From Platanthera guangdongensis (lineage: Eukaryota; Streptophyta; Magnoliopsida; Asparagales; Orchidaceae): a stretch of DNA of 64,000 nt. The notes under the pieces were generated by a model. It had not been told where the DNA came from. It worked only from the letters and a program-made list of their open reading frames with translations, and did not search any database. The stretch covers positions 78,182,346 to 78,246,345 of the forward strand of contig CM077157.1 in assembly GCA_039583875.1 (NCBI GenBank). The letters run 5' to 3'. A program made the position numbers and the translations under genes. Below, one piece after another: positions 24,145-34,952 of this stretch; the first letter of the stretch is position 1; each line of letters begins with the position of its first letter.

Positions 24145-24890
24145 ACTCGAGTAGATCCCTACATACTCGAGTGAAATGCTCAGTCTATACTCGAGTAAAG
24201 CTATTAGTACTCGAGTAAAGGAATTAGCTCTCGAGTAGCCAAACTATAGCTCTCGAGTAGCTAAGTCAACTACTCTAGTAGATCCCTTCTTATTCTCGAG
24301 TTAACAGAATTCCTTCTCCAGAAAAGTTTTCTAAGTAAATTACTCGAGTAGTCATATAAGTACTCTAGTAGTTTAGTCTTTTGTCTCGAGTTACACAAAA
24401 CTAGATTTCGTGTAATTTTTCCTCACTCGAGTTGTCAAATTCATGTACTCGAGTAGTCCATCTACTACACGAGTAGTTCAGAGTTTATACTCGAGTAACA
24501 AGATTTTCTTCCCTCAGAATTTTTCTAAGTCCATTACTCGAGTAGTTATTTCTATATACTCGAGTAGATTATATTCTCTCGAGTAGTTCAGTTTCACTAC
24601 TCGAGTAACCCAGAATCCTCTTCCAGAAAATATTCTAAGTCCCTAACTCTAGTAGTTTCTCTACCTCTTGAGTAGTCAATTCCTTTTCTCTCGAGTATTA
24701 TTTCTTGTACTCGAGTAGTCAAACTCCTCCTCTCGAGTAACTGTTTTAGCACTCGAGTAAGTCTCTTTGTACTCGAGTAGCTGCTCTTCATTTCTGGATT
24801 TCCTCTAAGTAATTTACTCGAGTAGTTCTCTTCTGTTTACTTCAGTAGTCTTATATAGTACTCGAGTAGATCAATCTTCACTCGAGTATA
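24145..24890 (+). repeat. TACTCGAGTA palindrome array in the SIRE LTR U3
   Basis: About 24 exact CTCGAG sites in 750 bp, most inside TACTCGAGTAG, plus near-variants such as TACTCTAGTA and ACACGAGTAG. A segment ending TTCTAAGT recurs between groups of sites (near 24333, 24523, 24633 and 24810), so the array seems to have grown by duplication of larger units. Confidence 0.95.
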
Positions 24891-25010
24891 TCAGTTTCCT
24901 TTTCCAGAAAATTTGTTGAGTCTAGAATTGACAGAACTTTTCAAATAACCTTGACGTGATAGGTCCACGTGTACGTCATTAAGAATAATTATGACCGTTA
25001 TTGAAGAACT

Positions 25011-25018
25011 TATATAAA
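25011..25018 (+). promoter_or_regulatory. TATA box of the SIRE LTR
   Basis: TATATAAA, 125 bp after the last CTCGAG of the U3 array, followed by a pyrimidine-rich leader. Confidence 0.7.
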
Positions 25019-25732
25019 GTCTTGTCAAACCGACAAATCTTAAGAAGTTTTCACTGTGAATTCTATTCTAAGTCTTTTTGAATCTCTTTCTCTCTCTAAA
25101 AACGAAAGCCGCCACCGCCGACCTTCATCGCTCACATCTGCCTAGGGTTTTCTATTTCAGAGGATTCAGATCAAGAAGATTCACAGATCGAGATTGTCGC
25201 TCAGTTCTCCATCATCTGTCCAATCGTGTGAAGCCATGAAAGTTTAGATCTAGACTTTGCCGAGATTTTTCTTCAACCTCTCTGATAAAGCCACAAAGAT
25301 TAATGAAGAAGATCCAGGCCGACTGTTTGCAGATCTGATAAAGTTTTACTATTTGTATTTCTACACACTTTCAATTTCATTCTTGTAGGAGAATTCTCTC
25401 CGAGTGTAGGAGCCTTTGTCTCCGAGTTGTAGGAAGTTGTATGTTCCAAGTGTAGATCTGTTTTGTTGATCGAGATTGTAGGAACTTTGTTCTGAGACGT
25501 AGGAATTGTTCTCAATCCGAGATAGTGGAGTAGCCGAGTCTAGTGTATTGCTATATCGGTGAGGGAAAGTGGATGTACCCAAGGTTGGGCAACCACTGTA
25601 AATCTTTTGTTGTCTGTGATTATTTGGTAGATAATCGTGTGTATAGATTTTAAATTTTTATTCCACAAAAAGACGCACTTATCACTTATTCACCCCCTCT
25701 AGGTGATTTAGGTAGACAACTGAACACTTTCA

Positions 25733-26376
25733 AAAGTGTCTCGCGAAAAAAAGTCTGACTCTCGATAAAAGTATTCTAGGTCTCGAGAAAAGTTTCTACT
25801 TTTCGAGAATTAAACATAGTCTTCTCGAGAAAAATCCTTGGTATCTCTAGAAAAAGACTTAGAAAATATTTTTGACTGGAAAGAAGTAACTCGAGAAGGA
25901 GAGTCATGGAGTACTCGAGTACACAGGGCTTTCTCGAGAATAGTACTAAGCTTTCTCGAGAACTTCTTCTGCAACTCGAGTTTATGACAAGTTTTACTCG
26001 AGAACTAACCATAGTTCTACTCGAGTATAAAGTTTCCTACTCGAGAAAAATACTTGTAGTTTTTCTGAAAATCTGTAAACTTAATTTTCTTCAAGAATTT
26101 CATCAACCAACTTTTCTCCCATGCCTTTAGTGCTTGAAAAAGGAATGTGTCCCAATAGAGACGGTACACATGAGTAAATACCATGGATCACACAATGAGG
26201 GATTACAATGTATGGTCCTGTGTTTGGAGACTGATTGTAGACTGACATTGGTCTACACTTGGAAATTTTATCCTGCAAACACTCAACTAGAAAGGACATC
26301 AAATACAAACTTAATTCATATTAGTTCAAGAGTGACTTCATACAAATCTGGGTTATTGTGAATGCAATACCCAACA
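25733..26376 (-). mobile_element. Antisense SIRE-type LTR fragment
   Basis: The minus strand begins TGTTGGGTATTGCATTC at 26376 and matches the first ~300 bp of the SIRE LTR at 23817. It then shows its own CTCGAG array (about ten sites at 25775-26050), mostly of the form CTCGAGAA. It stops where the plus-strand SIRE LTR ends, so it lacks TATA, R and U5. No purine tract lies outside 26376, so that side is flanking DNA rather than the inside of an element. Confidence 0.85.
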
Positions 26377-27352
26377 CTAACAGGTGCCTCTAATGGTCTC
26401 ATTTGTACGTATCCAAAACATCTTAGACGAGTTTCTCGCATCTTCGCTGATAAATTCATTCCTAATTTTATCCAATGTCATGTGTCCACACATCTACCTA
26501 AGCAATCTCATCTCCGCAACTCTCATTTTTTGCTCATGTACACAATTCACTGCCTAACAATCGGAACCATAGAGCGTCGCGGGTCTAATTGCAATATGGT
26601 AAAACTTTCCCTTAAGTTTTAGTGGAATTTGCAATCACGTAAGATCCCTGGCACGCCTCTCCACTTCAACCAACCCCTTGGATTCTATGTGTAACATCTT
26701 TATCAATACCTCCGTCATTTTGAATTATCATTCCAAGATTTTTAAAACACTCGCTACGGAAAATATCTCTATCACCCAACTTAATAACAAAGTCATTCTC
26801 CCTCCTTGTACTGCTAAATTTAATCTCCATATACTCCGCCTTTGCCTTGCTCAACCAAAAACACTTCTTTTTTAAGTATCTCGTCAAGATTCAAGTTTTG
26901 CATTAACACCCTCGCGTGTCTCATCAACAAAAAGGATATCATCCGCAAACAATAAACTTCAAGGTATTCCTTGTTGCATATGTCTAGTGAGCTCATCTAA
27001 GATAGGGGTAAAGAGATAAGGTCTTAAAGCTGAACCTTGATGTAAGCCAACAGTGATAAGGAATTCCTGTGTTAATCCTCCAGATGTCCTCACCCTTGTC
27101 ACTGAACTTATATACATATCTTTAATTATGTCAATTTATGAAACATTTACACTTTTCTTTTCTAAGACTCACCATAAATCTCTCTTAGAACTATATCATA
27201 AGCCTTCTTAAAATTAATAAACAACATATGCAAATCTTGTTTTCTTTCTCGATATTTGTCAATGAGTCTCCTCAAGAGATGTATAGCTTCCATAGTCGAC
27301 CTCCCTAGCATGAATCCAATTGATTCTCCGAGATGATTCGAAATTTTCACTA
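26377..27352 (-). pseudogene. LINE (L1-type) reverse transcriptase fragment
   Basis: In minus-strand order: GFMLGRSTMEAIHLLRR (27162-27350), an RT core with LLFADDILFVDE near 26930-26965 (FADD is the LINE form of YXDD), KAEYMEIKFS and SECFKNLGMIIQNDG (26666-26887), and the C-terminal MRLLR..MCGH region (26400-26600). The frame is broken by several stops and shifts. Neither the LINE 5' part nor a poly(A) tail is visible. The left end was cut by the antisense SIRE LTR. Confidence 0.85.
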
Positions 27353-27436
27353 AACATGGTAAATTCTTTTTGTGATTAGAATCATGTCATCAAACAAAAC
27401 ATTATACAAAGTGTTGAATTTTGATTTGTCTATAAA

Positions 27437-28430
27437 TTATTAGACTGATATTATTTGCCATCAATGTATTTAACTTCTTCTATAATTAACATTGTATGTT
27501 TCTCATAGATTTCACTCTTCAAATTATTATAATTAAGCTTTAAAGTCGACTCTTTTTCAATGACCCAAAAATGCACAGAATCAATACTCGTGTAATTAAG
27601 AGGATCATAATTTCTTTTTTGTAATATATCCTTCAAAAAATTTAATGCATAAGACATTTAAGAATTACAACAATGAAATTTAACATGTTTGAATTTTCAT
27701 ACCTATCCATCATATTAATGTTGTAGAGAATATACACAAGATCATTATGTCTTTGATGTTCTAGGCGATTTCATCGATTTGTCTGAATTTGCTCAAAGAC
27801 ACTCCAATTCCTTTGGGAACCAGACAATGATGAAGTTTGACTAAGTACATGAATCACCAATTTTTAAAATAACGAAGCACAAGAACCAACATCATCCACC
27901 ATTCATCTACGAAATAAGTATCAAAACAATAATAAAGTTTAGAGCTGAATTGGAAAAGAAAGTAATATAATGGAATTTACATTTTTTCCTTGTACTCACC
28001 AAGTTTCATTTCTTATGACATTTTCAGGATGATTGGCTTCCCCAAAGCTCTCAAGTTGATCATAGTATATCTTACTTTATTCATTGCAACTGATGATTTA
28101 TTATAAATGTCCTTTATAATAAGATCAATTAAGCTCGGCACAACATCACGTTTATTAGAGTAATTAACTTGATCATATTGGAATGAAAGTTTCAAAAAAT
28201 ATATAGCAAAATGAAGTATTTGGCGAAGATGACTATGTCATTTATCTTGATAATAAGTGTATATGTCTTATACAATCTCCTATCATTTTTAAACATTAAT
28301 TTAATTCTCTTTCTTGCTTGATACATTCCATCATAGACATAACCCAATAATGTATTTTTATTAGAATCAACAATGTGCAATAATATTATTAGTGGACTTG
28401 TTACATTTATCATCATCAAACACATGTTCC
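27437..28430 (-). pseudogene. hAT transposase fragment (DUF659 and dimerisation region)
   Basis: In minus-strand order: LIILLHIVDSNKNTLLGYVYD (28192-28425) resembles the DUF659 part of plant hAT-like transposases, followed by FQYDQVNYSNKRDVVPSLIDLI (28013-28195). Near 27740-27800, LSQTSSLSGSQRNWSVFEQI and NRLEHQRHNDLVYI are the hAT dimerisation hallmark. The usual Cys before ERNW is replaced by Ser. The last part is the 27451-27657 frame. Many stops; no terminal inverted repeats were recognised. Confidence 0.8.
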
Positions 28431-29269
28431 AAAAATGATTTTCTAAAATGATAGTAATAGCTTCATGACCATTGCTTGATTTTGAGACGAGACTCTAAGA
28501 ATTTTGTGTCTCATGCCTTAAAATTTCAAATCATCTTTAAGTGTAGCTAGCGTTAATGGATGCACATGACGTAATGATAAAGCTTGAGAAATGTCAGACT
28601 AGTTTTAATCAAGAAATATAAATAATAGAGCACATGTGTGGATTGAAATATTACCTTAGGGTTGTGATGGGAAGAAAAAATCATAGTGGAAGATGGTAAG
28701 ATTTAAACTAATAACCTCCCAGACAGGTTGAAGGTCCCCCAGGAAACCGTCTACTACTCTATTTAACAATTGAACTCAGGGATTCAACAATTGATCTAAA
28801 GGGTCACCCTTAAATGTTGACAACAGGGTAATCATCCTTCAAGGCATCGTTCCACATTAATCTTTGTGGATATTAGAAAAGGTTGAAATTTGAAATGTGA
28901 ATGTTGGAAGTAGTTGCATTATGTTCTTGCCTGTTGCCTATTACCAGCTTAATTTTTTTTTTTTGTAGTTTCATTATGTTCCCATTTTTGTTTTGTCTTA
29001 TTAATTGTGGTTGTTTAATTCATGCCGCAAGTTTCTCCTGCTTGGACTAATTAAGAATTCCTTCTATGATGCTGACTGAAAGATTGTGATTGAATCTGAC
29101 TACCTACCAAGCATCCATATGCACTTTATAGACTGTTTTATTGGTCTTTCGTGAGTCCAATTTGTTTGACTTCTGCCTCCTGGGTTCTCGGGTTTGCTCT
29201 CCATATTATGAGCTTGTGGCCATATAGAGTTTGGGTAGTTTTCTTCAAACTAGTCTTGTGACCGACTTA
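28431..29269. other. AT-rich spacer, nothing recognised
   Basis: About 840 bp with no convincing frame. It contains a T-run near 28952-28965 and a weakly tRNA-like stretch at about 28710-28800 that I could not support as a SINE. Confidence 0.5.
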
Positions 29270-29399
29270 GGCTTCGTTTGGGAGGACTTATTTTCACCGG
29301 TCAAGCGGTTACAACCGCATGAATCGGGCCTTAATTTTGGTCCGATTCATGCAGTTGTAGCTGCTTGACCGGTGAAAATAAGTCCCCCCAAACTGAGTC
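29270..29399. mobile_element. Tourist-like foldback MITE, 130 bp
   Basis: Nearly the whole element is an inverted repeat. TTTGGGAGGACTTATTTTCA at the left pairs with its complement at the right, and the arms continue to about 50 bp around a short loop near 29335. The terminal sequences GGCTTCGTTTGGG and GACTCAGTTTGGG are similar. TTA at 29267-29269 and 29400-29402 fits the 3-bp duplication of PIF/Harbinger-type MITEs. Confidence 0.8.
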
Positions 29400-29402
29400 T
29401 TA

Positions 29403-30075
29403 ATATCCTCTGTGCGCGGTGTGTCCCTATTTTCTATATAAATAAAATAAATCTTTCACCAAGAAAAAAAGAATAAAAATATTAAAATTTTACTCCATAC
29501 TAAATTAGTATTAATCATAAAGTAGAACCATCAAATAAATCTATATTCTTCGAACTCCATCCTTATAATCTAACAAGATATATTGCTTTTTATGCATATG
29601 GCCGGCAAATATAAAAGTGCATGTTTTGTTTATCAATGCCATCGGCCTAGGATAAGCTCATCGCACATAATGTGAATGTGGTTCCAAAGGCACTAATTTG
29701 TTCCTTGAGCGACGGACGAATATAATTGCATACTGCGCACCAGAGGATTTCGAAGATTGTCGCAAATTAAATGTAATCTAAATACATCAAATTAATGTTC
29801 GTGCTTCAGTTTTAAAATGAGTTTTTTTTTTTGTAATAGATTTGTTACAAATAACATTTACAAATAGGTTTATGGAACGGAGATGAAAAGAGGACTTTAT
29901 TTAGTCCATTTAATTTCTTTTTAGTGCCCTTGACTCTATGCTTAAAAGGAGAACCTCGATTGTGTATATGAAGAGTTCTGGGCTTCTTGCTAATGGAATT
30001 TCCACGGTTACCCAACAAAAAGTATTTCTATTTTGCATGGTCCAATCACTGATCCAAAAATTTCTACAATAAATT
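29403..30075. other. AT-rich spacer left of block B
   Basis: About 670 bp without a recognisable gene or repeat. The adjoining Tat LTR edge is inferred, so part of it could belong to that LTR. Confidence 0.4.
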
Positions 30076-30730
30076 TGATAGGTAGTATTACGGCTAAACT
30101 CGACGCCCCGGTCAGACCGGATTAACTTAGATCATCTTAACCAACGGGACGGTCGAGCGCGCACAGTCAATGAGAGAGGGTGCACACGATACTTTGACAT
30201 GAAAAGAACCCTCAACCAGGTAAAAAATCACACGACCAAATCTGTGTCGGTCGAATTCCACTATTTGTTTTTGGTTACAACACGGTTGAAGAATCGAGGG
30301 CGATAGGCCGCTCCGCGTTACACTTTGGAAATTAGAGAGTTACTTAGGATCACAGCGAGTAGCAGGCTACCCCGCATGAGGTTACTTGTTTGGGGGCTGG
30401 GGACAAACAGGCTCTTTCTTTAGTAGGAATTTCTTTCACGCACCTCCCTTATGAACTTAGGAGGATTTTTGGTGAAGCGGCAGTGGCTCAAAGGTGGCTT
30501 GTAAGAGGAAATCGGCAGAGCTCTGACCTGAGAAAGAAGAAAGCTGAGGAGAGAAAGATGAGAAATGAGGAGGCCTGTGTGCTTTTATAGCCTCTAGGAG
30601 GTGGTTACGGTGGTTATGCGGATATACGCACACCGCAATAACCAATATTTTTATTTTAAACATAGTTTTGGATGTGTATTATTCGCATATTATTTACTGC
30701 CCATAGACCCATTATTCAATTAATGAACCA
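30076..30730 (-). repeat. 3' LTR of the Tat-lineage gypsy element
   Basis: The minus strand starts TGGTTCATTAATTG at 30730, right after a long purine tract. CTATAAAAGC (TATA) is at 30581-30590, followed by a CT-rich leader typical of LTR transcripts. The left end is placed at the TG at 30076 and is uncertain by tens of bases. The 5' LTR is outside the window. The frame at 30390-30590 is not supported as a gene. Confidence 0.55.
30581..30590 (-). promoter_or_regulatory. TATA box of the Tat-type LTR
   Basis: The minus strand reads CTATAAAAGC, followed downstream by a pyrimidine-rich stretch. Confidence 0.6.
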
Positions 30731-30745
30731 CCCCTCCCCCCTCCA
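30731..30745 (-). promoter_or_regulatory. Polypurine tract of the Tat-lineage element
   Basis: On the minus strand TGGAGGGGGGAGGGG runs directly into the LTR start TGGTTC. Confidence 0.7.
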
Positions 30746-31526
30746 TTAACCATAGTGGTTAGTGGGTGGTTATGCTCGAAGTTGACGGTGATGATCGTGG
30801 CTGAACGATCGGACAGCGGGGAAGGCGACCAAAGAGTTCAAGAGAGGCTGTCGGCCACCACCTCAAGGGTGGCCGGCCCCGATGATGGTGAAGAGCCGTC
30901 ATCGCGGCGCCGACCAGAGTTGCAGCTGGTTGGCTGGAGAGGGCAAATCGGTCGTAATCGAGCAAGACACACCAAGCATGGCCTTGGCAGCGACCACCGG
31001 GAGCGACCCCATTATTGGCTGCCAAGCGCGGCGCCGACACTGGGATCCAGGCGCAAGGCGCGGCCGGCCAGAGCAGGCCCAGGTGGGGGGAGGCCAGTCG
31101 AGTACACTAGTACGAGGGCAGGGCACGGCCGACCGCACCTGGCATCTCCCTTGGATGTTGTCGGGGAAAATGCTTCCGCCGGCCGGGCTGACCGACGAGA
31201 ACATCTCATCTCGCAGCCGCAAGCGGGCTACCATGAGGTGCGGCCCCTCCGTCGGCCGGATGTTGGACTGGATTGAGCCAGCCCGTTGGCGATGGGAGAA
31301 AGGGGGCCGCCCCGGAAGGTTCAAGGAATGAGATCCCGTGCGCACAAATCGTGCCAGATTATGCATGTCAATCGCACACACAGCGGTTCCCCCATGATCT
31401 TCATGATGGGATCATTGGGATAGGCTAACTGCCCCCCCCCCCCCTCAATGATTTATAAATAGGCATGTCTCCATCAATTTCCCCCCATATCCTCGTTGTT
31501 AGAAACCATTTTTTGTGAGAAGAGCG
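30746..31526. other. GC-rich region between Tat LTR and the antisense gene
   Basis: About 780 bp, much richer in G and C than its flanks, with overlapping frames on both strands (such as 30755-31276 and 30899-31381) that show no conserved motif. It ends in a 13-base C run (31432-31444), and a plus-strand TATA-like TTATAAATA lies at 31453-31461. It probably acts as 3' UTR for the minus strand and promoter region for the plus-strand gene; this is inference. Confidence 0.4.
31453..31461 (+). promoter_or_regulatory. Possible TATA box of the antisense gene
   Basis: TTATAAATA lies 66 bp before the first ATG (31527) of the plus-strand antisense reading region. Confidence 0.45.
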
Positions 31527-32915
31527 ATGATTTTTGTTCCTCCAACGAAGGATTCATTCAGCGGCAACAATAGTGATGGTGAATGGAGAGGTGCTAAAGA
31601 AGGTGGGCGGCAGAGCTTTGCGAGTGAAGGTGAATCGCATGGAAGAAGGAAAATGGAGAAGGCGCACGAGCGAGGGTGGCCGGATGCATCAAGCCGGCGA
31701 GTGAAGCCCACCAACACAGGTACGAACTAGCCGGTCGAGGAGCTCGCCGACGCGCCCGCTCTTCTAGTGTGGAAGCGCCCCAAGGTGTACGTGCGCACGT
31801 CGTCCCCCGCGCCCGGGTGTGCAGGTGTGTGTGCCTTGGTGTGCATGCATTTGGCGTGCGTGAACACTCCACTGGGAATGCACCGTGCGCACTATAAGAT
31901 GTGTGCAACACACCCCTTTGCCTGTGTGGGTGCTCGCGAACTCTTTTGGGCATGCGGCACCATGTATGATTTTGGATTGCGGGTCGATTGTGCAGCTGTG
32001 CACAAAGGCATTCAATGAACATCCTTAGCTAGTTATATACTTTTTATTTTCAAATTTAAGCAGCCTACTAGGCCCTTGCAGTTGCGTTCGTCGCTTATCA
32101 TTGAACAGGTTACGGTTTGGCGTAAGAGATTGGGGTTACCTGCCGATCTTGAAATGAGAATACTGCTTGTTGAGGAGAGAGTTCAGAATCATCCAAAGAG
32201 TTAGTTGATGGTTTGAAAGGGGGCCCTCAAGTCCATCTTTTGCGTCCCCCTCCCCACACCGTGTGAGGATATTGATGATATCTTAAACTTCTGTTGTGTC
32301 CCGATATCTCAGTTTACCACAGCAGGGATGACCCGTGTTCTGGGGTTGGTGGCCATCTTCAGGGAGCATGGCTTGAAGTTCTCCATAGAGCTATTTAGAG
32401 ATTGGTGCGACGTTCATGTTGATGGTGGAGATCATGTTGAAATTCTTAGTAACAAGAGTTGGATTAACTTTGAGAGTCATTCAGACCGACATCATGGGAA
32501 CACTTTGTTTGGCTATGTCCGGAACTCCATGGGCTTGCTTGAGATTTGGAATTCAATACTCGGTCGTTACCGACGTTAGAAAGGGCAAGAGCGGAACTTC
32601 ACACCGATACTGGGATTCACAGATCCTCGGGTGTTGGCGAACCACTTGCTAAGTATCTCTTTGTTTGTTGAAGAGAAGCATCCGTCCCAATGTGGTCTTT
32701 CAGTTGGTGTTAAGTGCATTGCAGTCTTGTTATTGGTTTGCAAGAGGAAGCTCGCTTTGAGGAGTGGTTGATATGTTGTTGCTGAGTCTCAAACTTCACT
32801 AAGTCAAAGAGATAACCTAATTGAGGAGGCCCCTTATGACGGGCCTAATCTAGTTGATTCTGATATTGAGGTGTCAGAAGCGCCTGCCCCCAGAGTCCCA
32901 TGCACAGAGGCTACT
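31527..32915 (+). pseudogene. Antisense extra gene of the Tat element, 5' part
   Basis: This reading region runs opposite to the Tat pol genes. The first piece 31527-31730 ends at a donor-like AG|GTACG (31723). An acceptor-like CCCTTGCAG near 32085 precedes coding text that includes VTVWRKRLGLPADLEMRILL (about 32108-32170) and FREHGLKFSIELFRDW (about 32355-32405), continuing with stops to 32915. Tat-lineage elements such as Grande are known to carry antisense genes between pol and the 3' LTR, often of the 'putative gypsy type transposon' class. Position and orientation fit, but I cannot confirm the family. Interrupted at 32916 by the gag-protease element. Confidence 0.5.
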
Positions 32916-33408
32916 TGATGCAACCCATGTTTGCGTCTTTATTTTAGTATTTTTGTAGGGCACTGTTTTGCGCATTTTATAATTTATTTCATGCATGTTG
33001 TATCACGCTTGTTATTCATGCACTATTGTTTGACTTATTGGAGTGTCCAACCAATAAAATCATGAATGAACAGGTCCGTCAAATTATGGGTAATAATAAA
33101 TTAACAAGCAATGGAAGTGACAAACAATTAAGGTATCATTAATTTTAAAAGTTATAACCTACATTATTCTAAAATTATATTTTAGAATTAATTCCCAATG
33201 CCTCTCATCTAAAACCTATGTCTGTTGGTTTCCCAATTAACTCCCACTTTATTCCCTTGCCTAATGTTATAAAGTCTGCAGTCATTATGCCAACCTAAAT
33301 GAACCCCCTCTTAAATGTTAGGCCTTTGGAAATCAAACCCCTCCCATTATTTACTGCCAACTTTTGAAACCCCCCTCATTAAAGATTTTTTTAAAGGCCT
33401 TTTCATTA

Positions 33409-33970
33409 ACGATCTTTTGGTGTTTGGAAAAAGAAATGGGTCATACTACTGGGCATGCCAAGCTATTGTTTCGACAAGCAAGTAGTTATTATGATTGCCA
33501 CTATGTGTTTACATAATTTCATTTGTCGGCATCCATCGCGTGTGGACATTGATTTTAGTGAGTCTGAACAAAGGGTTCAAGACCATGGGATGTCCTCACA
33601 AGGTCCACAAGAGACATATACTGACACTGCAGGTGGTGTAGAGGAGATGATTGCGCTATGTAATAGTATTGCGAATCAGCTGTATGAATCAAGAGCGTAA
33701 AGTGTAAAACATTGTATCAATGAACCTTAATTTTGTGTTATGAATGAATCTTTGTTTAGTATTATGTTATGTCACTTTCATATTTGAAAATTTCTTTTTT
33801 GGTAAAAACTCCGTTTTGAATCCAAACAACTTTTCGGAAACTCCGTTTTGTAAACTCTGTTTCACCCAAACAGTTTTTTAACAAAACTCTGTTTTCCAGA
33901 ATCAGCACTTTTTCAATCAGCAACAGCTCATCAGTAGCTTTCCATCAACAATAGTCAACCAAACAGACCC
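33409..33970 (+). mobile_element. Truncated PIF/Harbinger transposon in the LTR
   Basis: Absent from the partner LTR. Flanked by TTA at 33406-33408 and 33971-33973. The right end reads CCAAACAGACCC, a Harbinger-type terminal repeat. The left end has no matching terminal repeat and begins inside the transposase, so the 5' part was deleted. Confidence 0.75.
33412..33700 (+). pseudogene. PIF/Harbinger transposase C-terminus
   Basis: The open frame contains FGVWKKKWVILLGMPSY and then CFDKQVVIMIATMCLHNFIC, the end of the Harbinger DDE nuclease, where LHNFIR is the usual family signature. It stops at 33698-33700. The catalytic D, D and E residues lie in the deleted upstream part. About 95 codons remain. 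Confidence 0.8.
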
Positions 33971-34841
33971 TTAAAGCCTATCAGTTATTTTTTAAAATAA
34001 AAAATAAACCCTTTGAAACCGACTCCTAAAAGCTGGCCATACCTACTCAGAAAAGGCTGACTGGAAAAAAAGAAAATGATGAGACAATCGAAGTCATCGT
34101 CATTTTCCTCATCAAGCGGACCTGCCCCAGCTTTCCACCTCAACTCCAGCGTGGTTTCCTTCCCATCCCTTCATTCCACGACCCTCCACAGCTATCCACA
34201 GCACCGGTGGAACCCGACGACCCGTCGATTGTCTTTCTCTGACGAGATCGAGCTCTGTCCGCTCTCTTGGAGACGTTTTCCAACCTCAACCGCCGGCCGA
34301 CATTTTCCTGCACTCGCCTATACCAGATGACGCTTCCCCTGGACTTTTCGACGCTAGGTAGAGCATCCTCTGGACTCCCTCCTTCCCTGCCCCTTCATGC
34401 TCCCAGCCACTGAACAAACTACCTCTCGAGCCTGCTGCCTCGCCTTCGCAAACCAGTCCATCCGTCCAATCTTAGGCAACGTATTTCTCTGGAAGGGCTA
34501 GGTATATCTCTCACAGATCTCACTCCTCTCTCACTGTTATTTTAAGTTTTTATCATAGTATTTGACCAGTATAATCCGAAATTACTTGCGTAAATTTACC
34601 TTACTCTTATTTGTCGTTAATTTCAAAATCATGCTTACTTTTCTTTCTTATTAAATCATGTGGAGCAATTAAACAAATCGTTGAATGCGAACTAGTGTTG
34701 GATATTTTAGTGTGATTGAGAAAGATTGACTGGTTATCGATTACAAACACACGTAAAACTTCCACTAGCGCCACTCAAATTAATCTGAACTCAAATTTTA
34801 TCTTTAAAAAATCAATTTTTCAATCTGGGAATGCATCAGTT

Positions 34842-34850
34842 TGGTATCAC
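34842..34850 (+). promoter_or_regulatory. Primer-binding site, Met-tRNA type (degenerate)
   Basis: TGGTATCAC four bases after the LTR end; only the first eight bases match the Met-type site. Confidence 0.6.
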
Positions 34851-34952
34851 AGTTAGGTTCAGTTCACTCCTATTGTTAATTGAACGATCCTATTTTAATT
34901 TTTTGTTTTCCAAAGAAAATGTTATTATTAGGTTTTATTTTTCTTTAAAAAA

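Larger units (their letters stand above)
8819..25732 (+). mobile_element. SIRE-type Ty1/copia element, outer host of block A
   Basis: The 5' LTR and the start of gag lie left of the window, beyond the CRM-like insertion. Visible parts: gag end, protease and integrase start (8819-10137), integrase end to RNase H (18302-20576), an env-like region (21242-23594), purine tract (23804-23816) and 3' LTR (23817-25732). The order protease-integrase-RT-RNase H is that of copia elements. A large extra reading region after pol and the RT type are typical of the SIRE/Maximus lineage. All coding parts are decayed. Confidence 0.85.
23817..25732 (+). repeat. 3' LTR of the SIRE-type element
   Basis: Starts TGTTGGGTATTG. 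The end is placed at CTTTCA (25732) after a CACCCCCTCTAGGTGA stretch common at SIRE LTR ends; 25726 is an alternative. U3 holds the TACTCGAGTA array, then TATATAAA at 25011-25018 and a pyrimidine-rich R region. About 1.9 kb. The 5' LTR is not in the window, so the exact end is inferred. Confidence 0.8.
32916..34838 (+). repeat. 5' LTR of the gag-protease element
   Basis: Starts TGATGCAACCCATG and ends GAATGCATCA. It is 1923 bp, of which 562 bp (33409-33970) is a later PIF/Harbinger insertion. Without it the length is close to the other LTR. Divergence from 37464-38856 is high, around a tenth of sites by eye. Confidence 0.9.

Noticed and set aside
20660..24890. Regular short repeats resembling a CRISPR array
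   Set aside because: Repeats are only 8-10 bp, unevenly spaced, palindromic and inside a plant LTR element; there are no spacers of constant length.
28700..28800. tRNA-like stretch, possible SINE or tRNA gene
   Set aside because: A box and B box matches were too weak and no cloverleaf or flanking duplication could be supported.
30755..31381. Overlapping 149-173-codon frames on both strands
   Set aside because: They follow from high GC content, show no conserved domain and overlap each other on opposite strands.
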